From positions 1 to 64,000 of the forward strand of contig NZ_RYFD01000015.1 of assembly GCF_004138135.1 (NCBI RefSeq): a stretch of 64,000 nucleotides of DNA, written 5' to 3'. Shown one piece after another: positions 25,762-33,774 of the stretch (position 1 is the first letter of the stretch; each line of letters opens with the position of its first letter). A program made the position numbers and the translations under genes. The notes beneath the pieces are model-generated. The model ran no database searches. It was not told the DNA's origin and saw nothing but the letters and a program-made list of their open reading frames with translations. Source of the stretch: Candidatus Oscillochloris fontis (lineage in GTDB: Bacteria; Chloroflexota; Chloroflexia; Chloroflexales; Chloroflexaceae).

Positions 25762-27753
25762 TTAGGAATCGTTGGCAATCTCGATGCCCCCTAACCAGAG
25801 CGCGTTGGCACCGGCCATCCCAGGGTTGGCAGCTTCGCCTATGCTGAGGGGCAGCCGTTCTCCACTACGCGGATCGTAGAGGCCCATGACGAGGGTGTAG
25901 GTTCCGGTGGAGAGGTCGGCAGGGAGTACGAGTGGGATGGGGACTGCGATCTGCTGCCCGCTGCGCCAATCACTCGTCTGTGGGAAGGCATCTCCCCCAG
26001 GTGTGACGTCAACCCCGGCGACCCGCGTCCCCGTACTGTCATACAGGTGCAAAAAGAGTAGCAGATCCGCGCCGATTGGCCTACGTACATCCCACGCGGG
26101 GGTGACGGTCAGTTGCTGCGGTGTGTGGCTCAGGCTGTAGCCACGCAGATACAGACCGCTCCCGAACTGCGCCGGCCAGGGTGTCGTATACGCTTTGGGA
26201 AGTTGGTAGATCCAGGCGTAATCAATCCCATGAATCGTGATGGTAGTCAGAGGTGTGCCCGCCTGAATCCGAGCATAGTAGTCGGGGTTGGCCTCGCGTT
26301 GAAGCGACTCGCGGTAGACGACGGCGTAGTTGGCGTTGGCACGATCCAGGGCTTCGACTGCCTGCACTGGAACCGGCAAAAAGGGTTGTAGGGTGTGGGG
26401 TAAGGCGGAGAGTACCTGGCCCTCGTTGATGTCGCGCTGAGCAGTGAGCCACGCACCAACCCGATCCATCCCTTCGCCCCAGCCGATCAGAAACATGTGT
26501 TGCGCCACTTGGCCACCACCAAGCAGTGGGTTATAGTAGCTCAGGTAGTAGGGGTGGTACCAAGCCAGGGTTACACCTTGGAAGGCCAGCAGCACAGGGC
26601 TGAGCCAGCGCAGGGCAGGGCGCTGCTGGCGCATCCAGGCGCTGAAGTTATTCAGCCCCCAAGCGGCCAGGATCATCAGTGTGGGCCACGCCGGGAGCAC
26701 GTAGCGGTCAAACTTCTTTGGCCCACTGGTCATGATAAAGAACCAAAAGAGCACGAAGCCGCCCAGCACCAACCCCATCGGCCAATCGAACGTGCCGCGC
26801 TGGTGCCACATGAACAGCGGGATGCACAGCAAACCCAACCACTCGATAGGTGTCAGGCGGTAGGCACTTGAGATGAGATAAAAGAGCGGCCCTGGATCAG
26901 CATCGCTGCGCCCCAAGAAGAATTGGCCATCGCCATTAGCACGCCCACCATTGCCGATGATCTCGCTGAAGTAGCGCCCCAAGGCTTGATCGGGAACCAC
27001 CCAGAGTGCGGGCCAGAGCGCAACGACCACCACCAAGGCCATGCCGAGCCACACCAAGTAGCGCGGGATCGCCCCCATGATGCTCCGCACAACCCAGGTG
27101 CTGCCGCTAGGCCACGTCCATGTCGGGGGAGGTGGCAGGGCCAACGCCACCATACTCAGCCCGATACTCGGCAGCATGATCAGCGCTGGCCCCTTGGTGA
27201 GCAGCGCTAAGCCGCAGAAGAGGCTGGAGAGGGCCAGCCAGAAGCGTTGCGGTGGCTCGCGGTAGGCCAGGATGATCGCCAAGAGACTCAACGTGCAGAA
27301 ATCGGCCAGCAGCGCATCGAGATGGATCAGACGACCATGGGCCACCAAAAAGGGTGAGCAGGCCCACAAGAGTGCCGCTAACAGAGCATGACGCGGCATG
27401 AGGCGCTGCAAAAGCAAGAACCCCACACTGATGAGAAGCGCATGCGCCAAGACCGGGCCGAGCCGTAACCACGCCAGATGACCGAGCCGATCCGGGGCCA
27501 TGATCCAGCCCCATGCCAGCGCGGTGCGCTCCAGATGCAGCCCCAGGCTCGCCAACCACATCAGCGTCACCCCAGGGTGCCCGGTCAGGATCGTCTCAGC
27601 CCAGCGCCCTCCACTGATCGCCGCACTGAAGCGTTCGGTGCGCGTGATCCAGTGGTGAACCTCGTCAGCGGTGAGGAAATCGGCCAAGCCGATCACCCGC
27701 AACAGCAGGGCAACCAAAAAGACAAGTGCGACTTGTGCGCGCGAACGTTGCAT
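25762..27753 (-). CDS. Membrane glycosyltransferase, PMT-like (GT39 type)
   Basis: A 663-residue polytopic membrane protein. The first helix is followed by LTADEVHHW (Asp30-Glu31), the catalytic acidic pair of the PMT/ArnT superfamily, then by many helices to about residue 445. A C-terminal soluble beta-rich domain (about 480-663) ends in LVMGLYDPRSGERLPL, a lipoprotein-like 'mannosyltransferase-associated' sandwich common in Chloroflexota. It is transcribed just ahead of the flippase-like gene (15 bp apart). Sugar and acceptor are unknown. Confidence 0.85.
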   Translation of the reverse strand: MQRSRAQVALVFLVALLLRVIGLADFLTADEVHHWITRTERFSAAISGGRWAETILTGHPGVTLMWLASLGLHLERTALAWGWIMAPDRLGHLAWLRLGPVLAHALLISVGFLLLQRLMPRHALLAALLWACSPFLVAHGRLIHLDALLADFCTLSLLAIILAYREPPQRFWLALSSLFCGLALLTKGPALIMLPSIGLSMVALALPPPPTWTWPSGSTWVVRSIMGAIPRYLVWLGMALVVVVALWPALWVVPDQALGRYFSEIIGNGGRANGDGQFFLGRSDADPGPLFYLISSAYRLTPIEWLGLLCIPLFMWHQRGTFDWPMGLVLGGFVLFWFFIMTSGPKKFDRYVLPAWPTLMILAAWGLNNFSAWMRQQRPALRWLSPVLLAFQGVTLAWYHPYYLSYYNPLLGGGQVAQHMFLIGWGEGMDRVGAWLTAQRDINEGQVLSALPHTLQPFLPVPVQAVEALDRANANYAVVYRESLQREANPDYYARIQAGTPLTTITIHGIDYAWIYQLPKAYTTPWPAQFGSGLYLRGYSLSHTPQQLTVTPAWDVRRPIGADLLLFLHLYDSTGTRVAGVDVTPGGDAFPQTSDWRSGQQIAVPIPLVLPADLSTGTYTLVMGLYDPRSGERLPLSIGEAANPGMAGANALWLGGIEIANDS

Positions 27754-27902
27754 CGGGGCGATTATAGCATAAAGGTGGCTTGTATCTGCCTATGAAGCAT
27801 TCTGGTATAATGGCGAGCGTTCATGCAGAGACAGTCAATACCACAGAACCATGCCCGCACAGGCGATCTTGGATCGTCCTATGGTAGGCCGAAAGGTGGC
27901 CC

Positions 27903-28274
27903 ATGACTCAGTATAAAGGCACCATCTTCATTATGGATGATGACATGGCACTACAGACGGTGCTTGAATATGCGCTGCGTAATGCCGGGTATGATGTGCT
28001 TGTCGCCCGCGATGGTCAGGAGGGGCTGAAGCGCCTAGAAACGCTCGCACCTCATCTGGTGATCAGCGATATTATGATGCCCAATATGGATGGCGTCGAG
28101 ACCTTCCAACATCTCAAACAACGCTTGCAGGATGATGGTATTCCGATCATCATCATGACGGCGCTTAACCGCAAGCCTTGGTTTGCCGATCTAGAGGCCG
28201 AAGGCGCAGTAATTATTCAGAAGCCGTTTGAGGTGGATCGGTTGATCGGGTTGATCAATACGATGTTGGGGTAA
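27903..28274 (+). CDS. Single-domain response regulator (CheY-like)
   Basis: A 123-residue receiver domain and nothing else. The acidic pocket is DDD at 12-14, the phosphoacceptor is Asp56 (VISDIMMPNMDG), Thr86 and Lys107 (IIQKPFE) complete the active site. Without an output domain it must act by binding a partner or as a phosphate relay. TATAAT preceded by TGG, an extended -10, lies at 27806-27811. Its stop codon leads directly into the tandem repeat at 28274. Confidence 0.93.
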   Translation: MTQYKGTIFIMDDDMALQTVLEYALRNAGYDVLVARDGQEGLKRLETLAPHLVISDIMMPNMDGVETFQHLKQRLQDDGIPIIIMTALNRKPWFADLEAEGAVIIQKPFEVDRLIGLINTMLG

Positions 28275-28391
28275 TGGCGTGGGTAGAGACGCAAGATATT
28301 GCGTGGGTAGAGACGCAAGATATTGCGTGGGTAGAGACGCAAGATATTGCGTGGGTAGAGACGCAAGATATTGCGTCTCTACCCACGCCAT
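28274..28391. repeat. Four tandem 24-bp units ending in a palindrome
   Basis: The 24-bp unit GCGTGGGTAGAGACGCAAGA+TATT is repeated exactly four times (28277-28372) and then followed by the reverse complement GCGTCTCTACCCACGC. The last unit plus this tail form a perfect 18-bp-armed hairpin. It lies between convergent genes and could terminate both. The same GTAGAGACGCAA-type palindrome occurs at 40990 and 41215. Confidence 0.92.
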
Positions 28392-28882
28392 CACCGAAAT
28401 GCCGGTTGCAAACGCTGGTAGGTACCATCCAGATCTTCGGGGATGAGTTTGGTTCCACCAATGATCGGCATAAAGTTGACATCGCCACTCCAACGCGGGA
28501 CGATGTGCATATGCAGGTGTTCGGCAATCCCTGCCCCGGCGATGCTACCTAGGTTCATACCAATGTTGTAGCCATGCGGCGCGTAGACTTCGCCCAGAAT
28601 ACGCACGCAGCGCTGCGTCAGGCTGAAGAGTTCCTCCGCCACCGCTGCGCTAAGACCGGGCATGTCTGAGGTGTGCAGATAAGGCAACACCATCAGGTGG
28701 GCGGTGTTGTAGGGGTAGAGGTTCATCACCACAAAGCAACGTTCACCCCGGTAGAGGATGAGGTTCTGGGCATCATGGTTGGGCTCGGCGGCGGCAATCG
28801 CGCAAAAGACGCAACCGCCCGATTCTGGGTTGTCCCCGCGTTTGATGTAGTTCATCCGCCAAGGGGTGAATTTGGTCTCCAT
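28391..28882 (-). CDS. HIT-family hydrolase/Ap4A phosphorylase-like protein
   Basis: A 163-residue histidine triad protein. GCVFCAI near the start gives a CxxC zinc pair, NLYPYNTAHLMVLPY is the nucleotide site, and HLHMHIVPRW is the catalytic HxHxH motif. The C-terminal VNFMPIIGGTKLIPEDLD is typical of the bacterial Ap4A-phosphorylase/hydrolase type. It probably splits dinucleoside polyphosphates or nucleoside phosphoramidates. It is the last gene of the prfB-peptidase-HIT run. Confidence 0.9.
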   Translation of the reverse strand: METKFTPWRMNYIKRGDNPESGGCVFCAIAAAEPNHDAQNLILYRGERCFVVMNLYPYNTAHLMVLPYLHTSDMPGLSAAVAEELFSLTQRCVRILGEVYAPHGYNIGMNLGSIAGAGIAEHLHMHIVPRWSGDVNFMPIIGGTKLIPEDLDGTYQRLQPAFR

Positions 28883-28897
28883 GTCCTCGTCTCGCTC

Positions 28898-30250
28898 TTA
28901 ATTGCGCTTGTCCACACCGATTCGGCGTAACGCCACCAACAGCACCACCGCCAACAGCACCACCCCGGTCAGACAGAAGAGCGCCGAACCTCCCAACGTG
29001 ACCCAAGCAGGCAGTGCCGCCACCCGATCTCCAAGCGTGGTTGGGGCGGGGGTGGGAGTCGGCACGGGATTGATCGCCCCTACGGGCAGCACCGGCGGAT
29101 CACGGAAGCGATCTTGCGGGGCGACCTGTGGCCCACTCAGATCGGGCGCGGGCATGGTTGCAGCAGGAAGTTCGCTGCGCCACGCGGCGTCCAGTTCATC
29201 CACACTCATCCCCAAGGCGCTCTGTACAGCTTCTTCCACTGGGGTGGCCTCCGCAAACGCCATGATCATCGTCTGAAGCGGTTCTTCGCCGTAGGTGTCG
29301 AGGATGTACTCGACAATACTGCGGCTTTGCGCATACGAGAGCTGCGCCTGATCAGGGTCAGCCGGGAAACTCGAAGCGAGCGCTTCAAGTGGAATGAGCC
29401 GGTTCTCTTGCGCCGCCTCAATCAGCAACTGGTCGTACTCGCGGTCACGCACCTCCTGGTGATGCACCGCTAACCCCTCATCCAACCAGCGCGGCAGGTT
29501 GCCGTAGGGGTTCTCGATGTGCTGGTGGAGTACCTGATGGCTCAGTTCGTGTGGGATCATGCGCCGAATCTCGCGCTCGTTGTCAGGGGCAATTGCCGCT
29601 ACAATCACCCCTAGCCCGGTATTGGCCTGCCCGCCAATCCATTCGGCGGAGTTGGCCTGTAATGCCGAATACATATCGGGGATACTGGCGTAGATGTAGA
29701 TCCGCACCGGCGCACGCAGACTCGCCTTCAGCGTGTTGCTCAGGTTGCTCAATGTCTGCTCGACCGTCCCGGCCACTGCGTCACCAAACGCATCGCCCCC
29801 CGCATACCAGAAGATCGTCACCTCACCCACGGTGCGCTCTTGCCAGCCGAACCGCTCATCGGTATAGACAAACTGCTGCACCGGGGTTTCGATACTGTTG
29901 CCGTCGGCATCGCGGATGAGCCAGCGGTAACTCATCTCTGTACCGGGTGGGTAGTAGTAGACCTGGGTGTCCAGGCGGTGTTCCAGCCGTACCTGGGGCT
30001 GCGCCGGGGGTTCCAAATCAACAATCAGCGCCGCCTCGCTGCGGGTGGGGCCGTAGAGCAGTTGCACCGTACTGATCGCCGCTGCACTGCTCGTGGCCTC
30101 CAACGCAAACACGATCTCGTTGGGGAAATCGGGGCGGGCGCTGCTGCTGATCACCTGAATGGCTTCACTCGTCTGCGCATGAAGTGGCTGGCTGGCCATA
30201 ACACAGAGAAGCATCAGAATGCCAAGAAGTGCGCGCCAATGATAGTGCAT
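28898..30250 (-). CDS. Secreted, membrane-anchored metallopeptidase (peptidase MA-like, gluzincin)
   Basis: A 450-residue protein with a signal peptide ending near SQPLHAQ (24-26). After a beta-rich N-terminal domain comes MIPHELSHQVLH, the HExxH zinc motif, followed by the glutamate-bearing WLDEGLAVHHQE, which is the gluzincin arrangement. A Pro/Ala-rich stretch and a C-terminal transmembrane helix (VTLGGSALFCLTGVVLLAVV) with a short RRIGVDKRN tail anchor the protein facing outward. The substrate is unknown. It is 9 bp downstream of prfB. Confidence 0.85.
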   Translation of the reverse strand: MHYHWRALLGILMLLCVMASQPLHAQTSEAIQVISSSARPDFPNEIVFALEATSSAAAISTVQLLYGPTRSEAALIVDLEPPAQPQVRLEHRLDTQVYYYPPGTEMSYRWLIRDADGNSIETPVQQFVYTDERFGWQERTVGEVTIFWYAGGDAFGDAVAGTVEQTLSNLSNTLKASLRAPVRIYIYASIPDMYSALQANSAEWIGGQANTGLGVIVAAIAPDNEREIRRMIPHELSHQVLHQHIENPYGNLPRWLDEGLAVHHQEVRDREYDQLLIEAAQENRLIPLEALASSFPADPDQAQLSYAQSRSIVEYILDTYGEEPLQTMIMAFAEATPVEEAVQSALGMSVDELDAAWRSELPAATMPAPDLSGPQVAPQDRFRDPPVLPVGAINPVPTPTPAPTTLGDRVAALPAWVTLGGSALFCLTGVVLLAVVLLVALRRIGVDKRN

Positions 30251-30259
30251 AGGTTCCCC

Positions 30260-31364
30260 CTACTGGCTCACATTCCAACGCAGGTAGGCTTCGATAAAGG
30301 GATCAAGCTGCCCATCCAGTACCGCGTAGACGTTGCTGGTCTCGTGGTCGGTACGATGATCCTTCACCAAGGTCGAAGGGTGCAGGTAGTAGGTACGCAT
30401 CTGGCTACCAAAAGCCGCCTCGCGATGTTCGCCGCGCAGCCGCGCCCGCTCTTCAAGTTGGCGCTGCAACTCGCGTTCAAGCAGACGCCCGCGCAACACC
30501 CGCATCGCCGTCTCGCGGTTCTGGAGTTGCGAGCGCTCATTCTGGCACGTCACCACAACCCCGGTGGGAAGGTGGGTCAGGCGCACAGCGGAGTCGGTTG
30601 TATTCACCCCCTGGCCGCCATGACCACCACTGCGAAAGACATCAATCCGCAGATCTTCGGGCTTGATTGTCACCTCCGGCGCATCATCCACCTCCGGCAC
30701 TACCTCCACGCGGGCAAAGGAGGTCTGGCGGGTGTGCGAGGCATTAAAGGGCGAGAGCCGAATCAGACGATGCACCCCCGCCTCGGCGCGGATGTTGCCG
30801 TAGGCATACGGGCCGCGCAACTCCAGCGTGACACTCTTGATCCCGGCCTCGTCACCTGCGCTCATGTCCACAATCGTGACGGTATAGCCCCGCGTTTCAG
30901 CCCAGCGCAGATACATCCGCAGCATCATATCGGCCCAGTCTTGGGCATCGGTGCCACCCATCCCAGCCTGGATCGAGACAAAGGCGTCACGGTCATCATA
31001 GCGGCCACTCAGCAACAGCGCCAGTTCGCGTTGCGCCAACTCCCGCTGGGCAGTACGCAACTCAGACGCTAGTTCAGCATAGAGCGTCACATCACCTTCG
31101 ACCTCAATCAGATCGATCAGTTCATCCAGGCTGATCAACTGGGCCTCAAGGTTCGTCCAATGCACAACGTCATCTTTCAGGCGCGTGAGTTGCTGCATCA
31201 CCCCCTGGGCCGTGCGCGGGTCGTTCCAGAGATCGGGATCAGCGGAGCGCTCCTCCAGCGTGGCGATCTGATCCTGCTTGCTCGCTAAGTCAAAGATGCC
31301 CCCGGATCGAGGCAAAACGGGCGCGTAAGCTTTGAAGATCAGCACGTAGATCCTGGGTCGTCAT
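30260..31364 (-). CDS. prfB: Peptide chain release factor 2, with programmed +1 frameshift
   Basis: The 24-codon first frame, from ATG 31364 (MTTQDLRADLQSLRARFASI...), ends at a TGA at 31292-31290. Skipping one base after CTT continues the protein in the +1 frame at GAC (HL-DLASKQDQIA) to give about 367 residues. The body has GGQGVN (stop-codon hydrolysis) and SGGHGGQGVNTTDSAVRLTH, with the tripeptide anticodon region in IVDMSAGDEAGIKSVTLELRG. RF2 ends translation at TGA and TAA. The shift makes RF2 control its own level. It leads a run with the peptidase and HIT genes. Confidence 0.95.
31286..31305 (-). promoter_or_regulatory. prfB programmed +1 frameshift site
   Basis: The minus strand reads CGGGGGCATCTTTGAC: an internal Shine-Dalgarno-like GGGGG three bases before CTT-TGA-C, the classic slippery site where low RF2 leads the ribosome to slip from CTT to TTT. 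Confidence 0.93.
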
Positions 31365-31466
31365 CAGAAGGCTCCTTTATTAAACTTCCGGGAAGCTGGA
31401 CTTATAGTATGCTAGAGGCATGCTACCATAGTTCTTGGAGCCTGCTACGTGTGTAAAGAACTATCT

Positions 31467-31874
31467 ATGCCCACCACCAACCGACTCTTGATGCTCCTCG
31501 TCGGCGACATCATCGCCCTGCTGATCTTTGCCGCGATTGGGCGGAACAGCCACGGCGCGGCAATTGGCCCAGCGGCCTTCGCCCAGGTCTTCACCACCGC
31601 CTTACCCTTCCTCCTGGGCTGGCTGATCAGTGCGCCGCTCTTTGGTGCGTTTAGCCCACACACCACCGCCAACCCGCTCCAGATGTTGCGCACAACCAGC
31701 ATCGCCTGGGTCGCCGCGCTGCTGCTGGGGGCGGTGATCCGCGCCACCATGATCGGGCGTTTTAGTGAGTTCTCGTTCTACTTCGTCACCTTTATCGTGG
31801 CTCTCTTCATCCTCTGCGGCTGGCGTGGCATCTTTGCCATCTGGGAGGAACGTGGGTCACTGGGAAGAGATTGA
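31467..31874 (+). CDS. DUF3054 family membrane protein
   Basis: A 135-residue protein of about four helices from ATG 31467. The start LLMLLVGDIIALLIFAAIGR with NSHG and the later FLLGWLISAPLFGAF fit DUF3054, a small membrane family of unknown function. It overlaps nothing but is only three bases upstream of the dipeptidase gene, so both are probably cotranscribed. It is divergent from prfB; a CTTCCGGGAAG half-palindrome lies between them at 31383-31397. Confidence 0.85.
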   Translation: MPTTNRLLMLLVGDIIALLIFAAIGRNSHGAAIGPAAFAQVFTTALPFLLGWLISAPLFGAFSPHTTANPLQMLRTTSIAWVAALLLGAVIRATMIGRFSEFSFYFVTFIVALFILCGWRGIFAIWEERGSLGRD

Positions 31875-31877
31875 TTC

Positions 31878-32927
31878 ATGCACTGGCCAATCTTTGATGG
31901 GCATAACGATGTACTCGCAGAACTCTATCGGCCCCAGCCGGGCCGCGAGCGCAGCTTCTTCACCCAGAGCAACGTCGGGCATCTCGATCTTCCGCGTGCG
32001 CGCGCCGGGGGGCTGGGGGGCGGCTTCTTTGCGGTCTATATCACCAATCCGCCCACCGAAACCACGCCCGACCGACCACCCGAAGGGGCGTACTGCATGC
32101 CCCTGCCCGCACCCCTCGATCTGGCCTATAGCCAGCAGATGGCGCTGGGGATGAGCGGCCTGCTCTTCCGGCTAGAGACCGAATCCCAGGGGGCGCTGAA
32201 GGTGGTGCGGCAGGCCAGTGAACTGCGCACATGCTTGGAACAGGGCGTCTTGGCCGCCATTCTCCATTTTGAAGGTGCCGAAGCGATTGATCCGGGGCTA
32301 GAGGCATTAGACCTCTTCTACCAAGCAGGGCTACGCTCACTCGGCCCGGTCTGGAGCCGCCCCAACGCCTTTGGCCACGGCGTGCCCTTCGCCTACCCCC
32401 ACAGCCCCGCTACTGGCCCCGGCCTGACCGTGGCGGGGCAGGATCTCATCCGCGCCTGCAACCGCCTAGGAATCATGATCGATCTCTCGCACCTGAACGA
32501 AGCCGGTTTCTGGGATGTCGCCCGCATCTCCACCGCGCCGCTTGTCGCCACCCACTCCAACGCCCACGCCCTCTGCCCCAGCAGCCGCAACCTGACCGAC
32601 AAGCAACTCGCGGCGATCCGCGAGTCGGATGGGATGGTCGGGCTGAACTTTGCGGTGAGTTTCTTGCGCCCCGATGGCCGGAATGACACAGCAACGCCGC
32701 TCAGCATCATGGTGGATCACGTGCGCTACTTGGTAGAACATGTGGGGATAGATCGGGTCGGCTTCGGCTCCGACTTTGATGGCGCGAGCATCCCGGAGGA
32801 GATCGGCGATGTGGCCGGGTTACCGCATCTGATGGCGGCGCTCGCCGAGCATTTCGGGCCAGAGGATCTGCGTAAGCTGGCATATGCCAACTGGGTGCGC
32901 GTGTTGGAGCAGACGTGGGGGGGGTAG
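31878..32927 (+). CDS. Membrane dipeptidase-like enzyme (peptidase M19)
   Basis: A 349-residue TIM-barrel enzyme. FDGHNDVLAE supplies the first metal ligands (His and Asp), LHFEGAEA the bridging Glu, DLSHLN and THSNAHALC the further His ligands, and VGFGSDFDGA the final Asp. This is the M19 renal-dipeptidase pattern; bacterial members hydrolyse dipeptides, some with D-amino acids. No signal peptide is seen, so it acts in the cytoplasm. Confidence 0.9.
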   Translation: MHWPIFDGHNDVLAELYRPQPGRERSFFTQSNVGHLDLPRARAGGLGGGFFAVYITNPPTETTPDRPPEGAYCMPLPAPLDLAYSQQMALGMSGLLFRLETESQGALKVVRQASELRTCLEQGVLAAILHFEGAEAIDPGLEALDLFYQAGLRSLGPVWSRPNAFGHGVPFAYPHSPATGPGLTVAGQDLIRACNRLGIMIDLSHLNEAGFWDVARISTAPLVATHSNAHALCPSSRNLTDKQLAAIRESDGMVGLNFAVSFLRPDGRNDTATPLSIMVDHVRYLVEHVGIDRVGFGSDFDGASIPEEIGDVAGLPHLMAALAEHFGPEDLRKLAYANWVRVLEQTWGG

Positions 32928-32992
32928 AGGGGATGGTATAATACCCCCGGCAGTGTCGCCCCGATCAAGATCCTCATACCCAAGAGTATCTC

Positions 32993-33622
32993 ATGCGCAT
33001 CATCTTTGTTCGCCATGGCGAGACGCCGTGGAATGTCACCCTGCAATACCAGGGCCACGTCAATGTGCCACTCAATGAGCGCGGCCAGACCCAGGCGCGC
33101 CTCACCGCCGAGCGACTGGTGCGCCTCGATGCCAGCGCCCTCTATACCAGTGATATTGCCCGTGCTGCCGAGACCGCCGCGATTATTGGCCAGCATCTGG
33201 GCAAAACGCCCATCCCGATGCCCGAATTGCGCGAGATTGATGTCGGGAAGTGGGAGGGTCTGACCCCCGAAGAGCTTTACCGGCGCTACCCCGACCACAT
33301 GGCCGAGTATCAGCGCGACCCGGCGCGCACGGTGCGCCTCGGTGGTGAGAGCTACGCCCAACTGCAAGTGCGGGCGCTCGTGGCGTTAGAGAAGATCGCC
33401 GCCGCGCATCGCCCCGGCGAGACGATCATCGCCGTCTCGCACGGTGGCACCATCCGCGCGCTACTCTGCCATATCATTGACCTCGATCTGGGCAACTTCG
33501 GCAAGATGTGGCTCGATAATGGCTCGCTGACTGAGATTCGCTATGGCAGCCACGGTTGGCGTCTGGTACGCCTGAATGATGCGGCGCATTTGGAAGATCT
33601 GGTGGCTGAAGGCGGCGAGTAG
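32993..33622 (+). CDS. Histidine phosphatase family protein (phosphoglycerate mutase-like)
   Basis: A 209-residue protein with the catalytic RHGETPWN at residues 6-13 (phospho-His), ARLTAERLVRLDA and SDIARAAETA in the helix supplying Arg, the acidic EIDVGKWEGLTPEE and the second His in AVSHGGTIRALL. The branch with IxxVSHGG is usually a phosphatase (for example cobalamin phosphatase or sugar phosphatase) rather than a mutase. The promoter has an extended -10, TGGTATAAT, at about 32934-32942. Repeat copy 4 follows within four bases of the stop. Confidence 0.88.
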   Translation: MRIIFVRHGETPWNVTLQYQGHVNVPLNERGQTQARLTAERLVRLDASALYTSDIARAAETAAIIGQHLGKTPIPMPELREIDVGKWEGLTPEELYRRYPDHMAEYQRDPARTVRLGGESYAQLQVRALVALEKIAAAHRPGETIIAVSHGGTIRALLCHIIDLDLGNFGKMWLDNGSLTEIRYGSHGWRLVRLNDAAHLEDLVAEGGE

Positions 33623-33625
33623 GGG

Positions 33626-33752
33626 CGTTGTTCACACGTGGGGTAAGAGAATCGTTATTGTTCACGCGAAAGCGCGAAGGTTGTATTGAAGGCTTTGCGC
33701 CTTGGCGTCTTTGCGTCAATATCTGGATGCTACGAGTAGTGTGAACTGTTAC
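33626..33752. repeat. MITE-like element, copy 4
   Basis: A more diverged copy (CGTTGTTCACACGTGGGG ... GTAGTGTGAACTGTTAC). The 10-bp CGAGTAGGGG stands on both sides, a clean target duplication. It separates the phosphatase and ppc genes. Confidence 0.88.
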
Positions 33753-33774
33753 CGAGTAGGGGAGAACGACACCC

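Noticed and set aside
28274-28391. Possible CRISPR array
   Set aside because: The units are contiguous with no spacers, and no cas genes are near.
28274-28552. Open frame with AWVETQDI repeats
   Set aside because: Made by the tandem DNA repeat and the antisense of the HIT gene; no ribosome binding site, not a plausible protein.
29840-31072. Plus-strand open frame of 410 codons
   Set aside because: It is antisense to prfB and the peptidase gene; both minus-strand proteins have clear motifs and the plus-strand product is His/Arg/Gln-rich with no domain.
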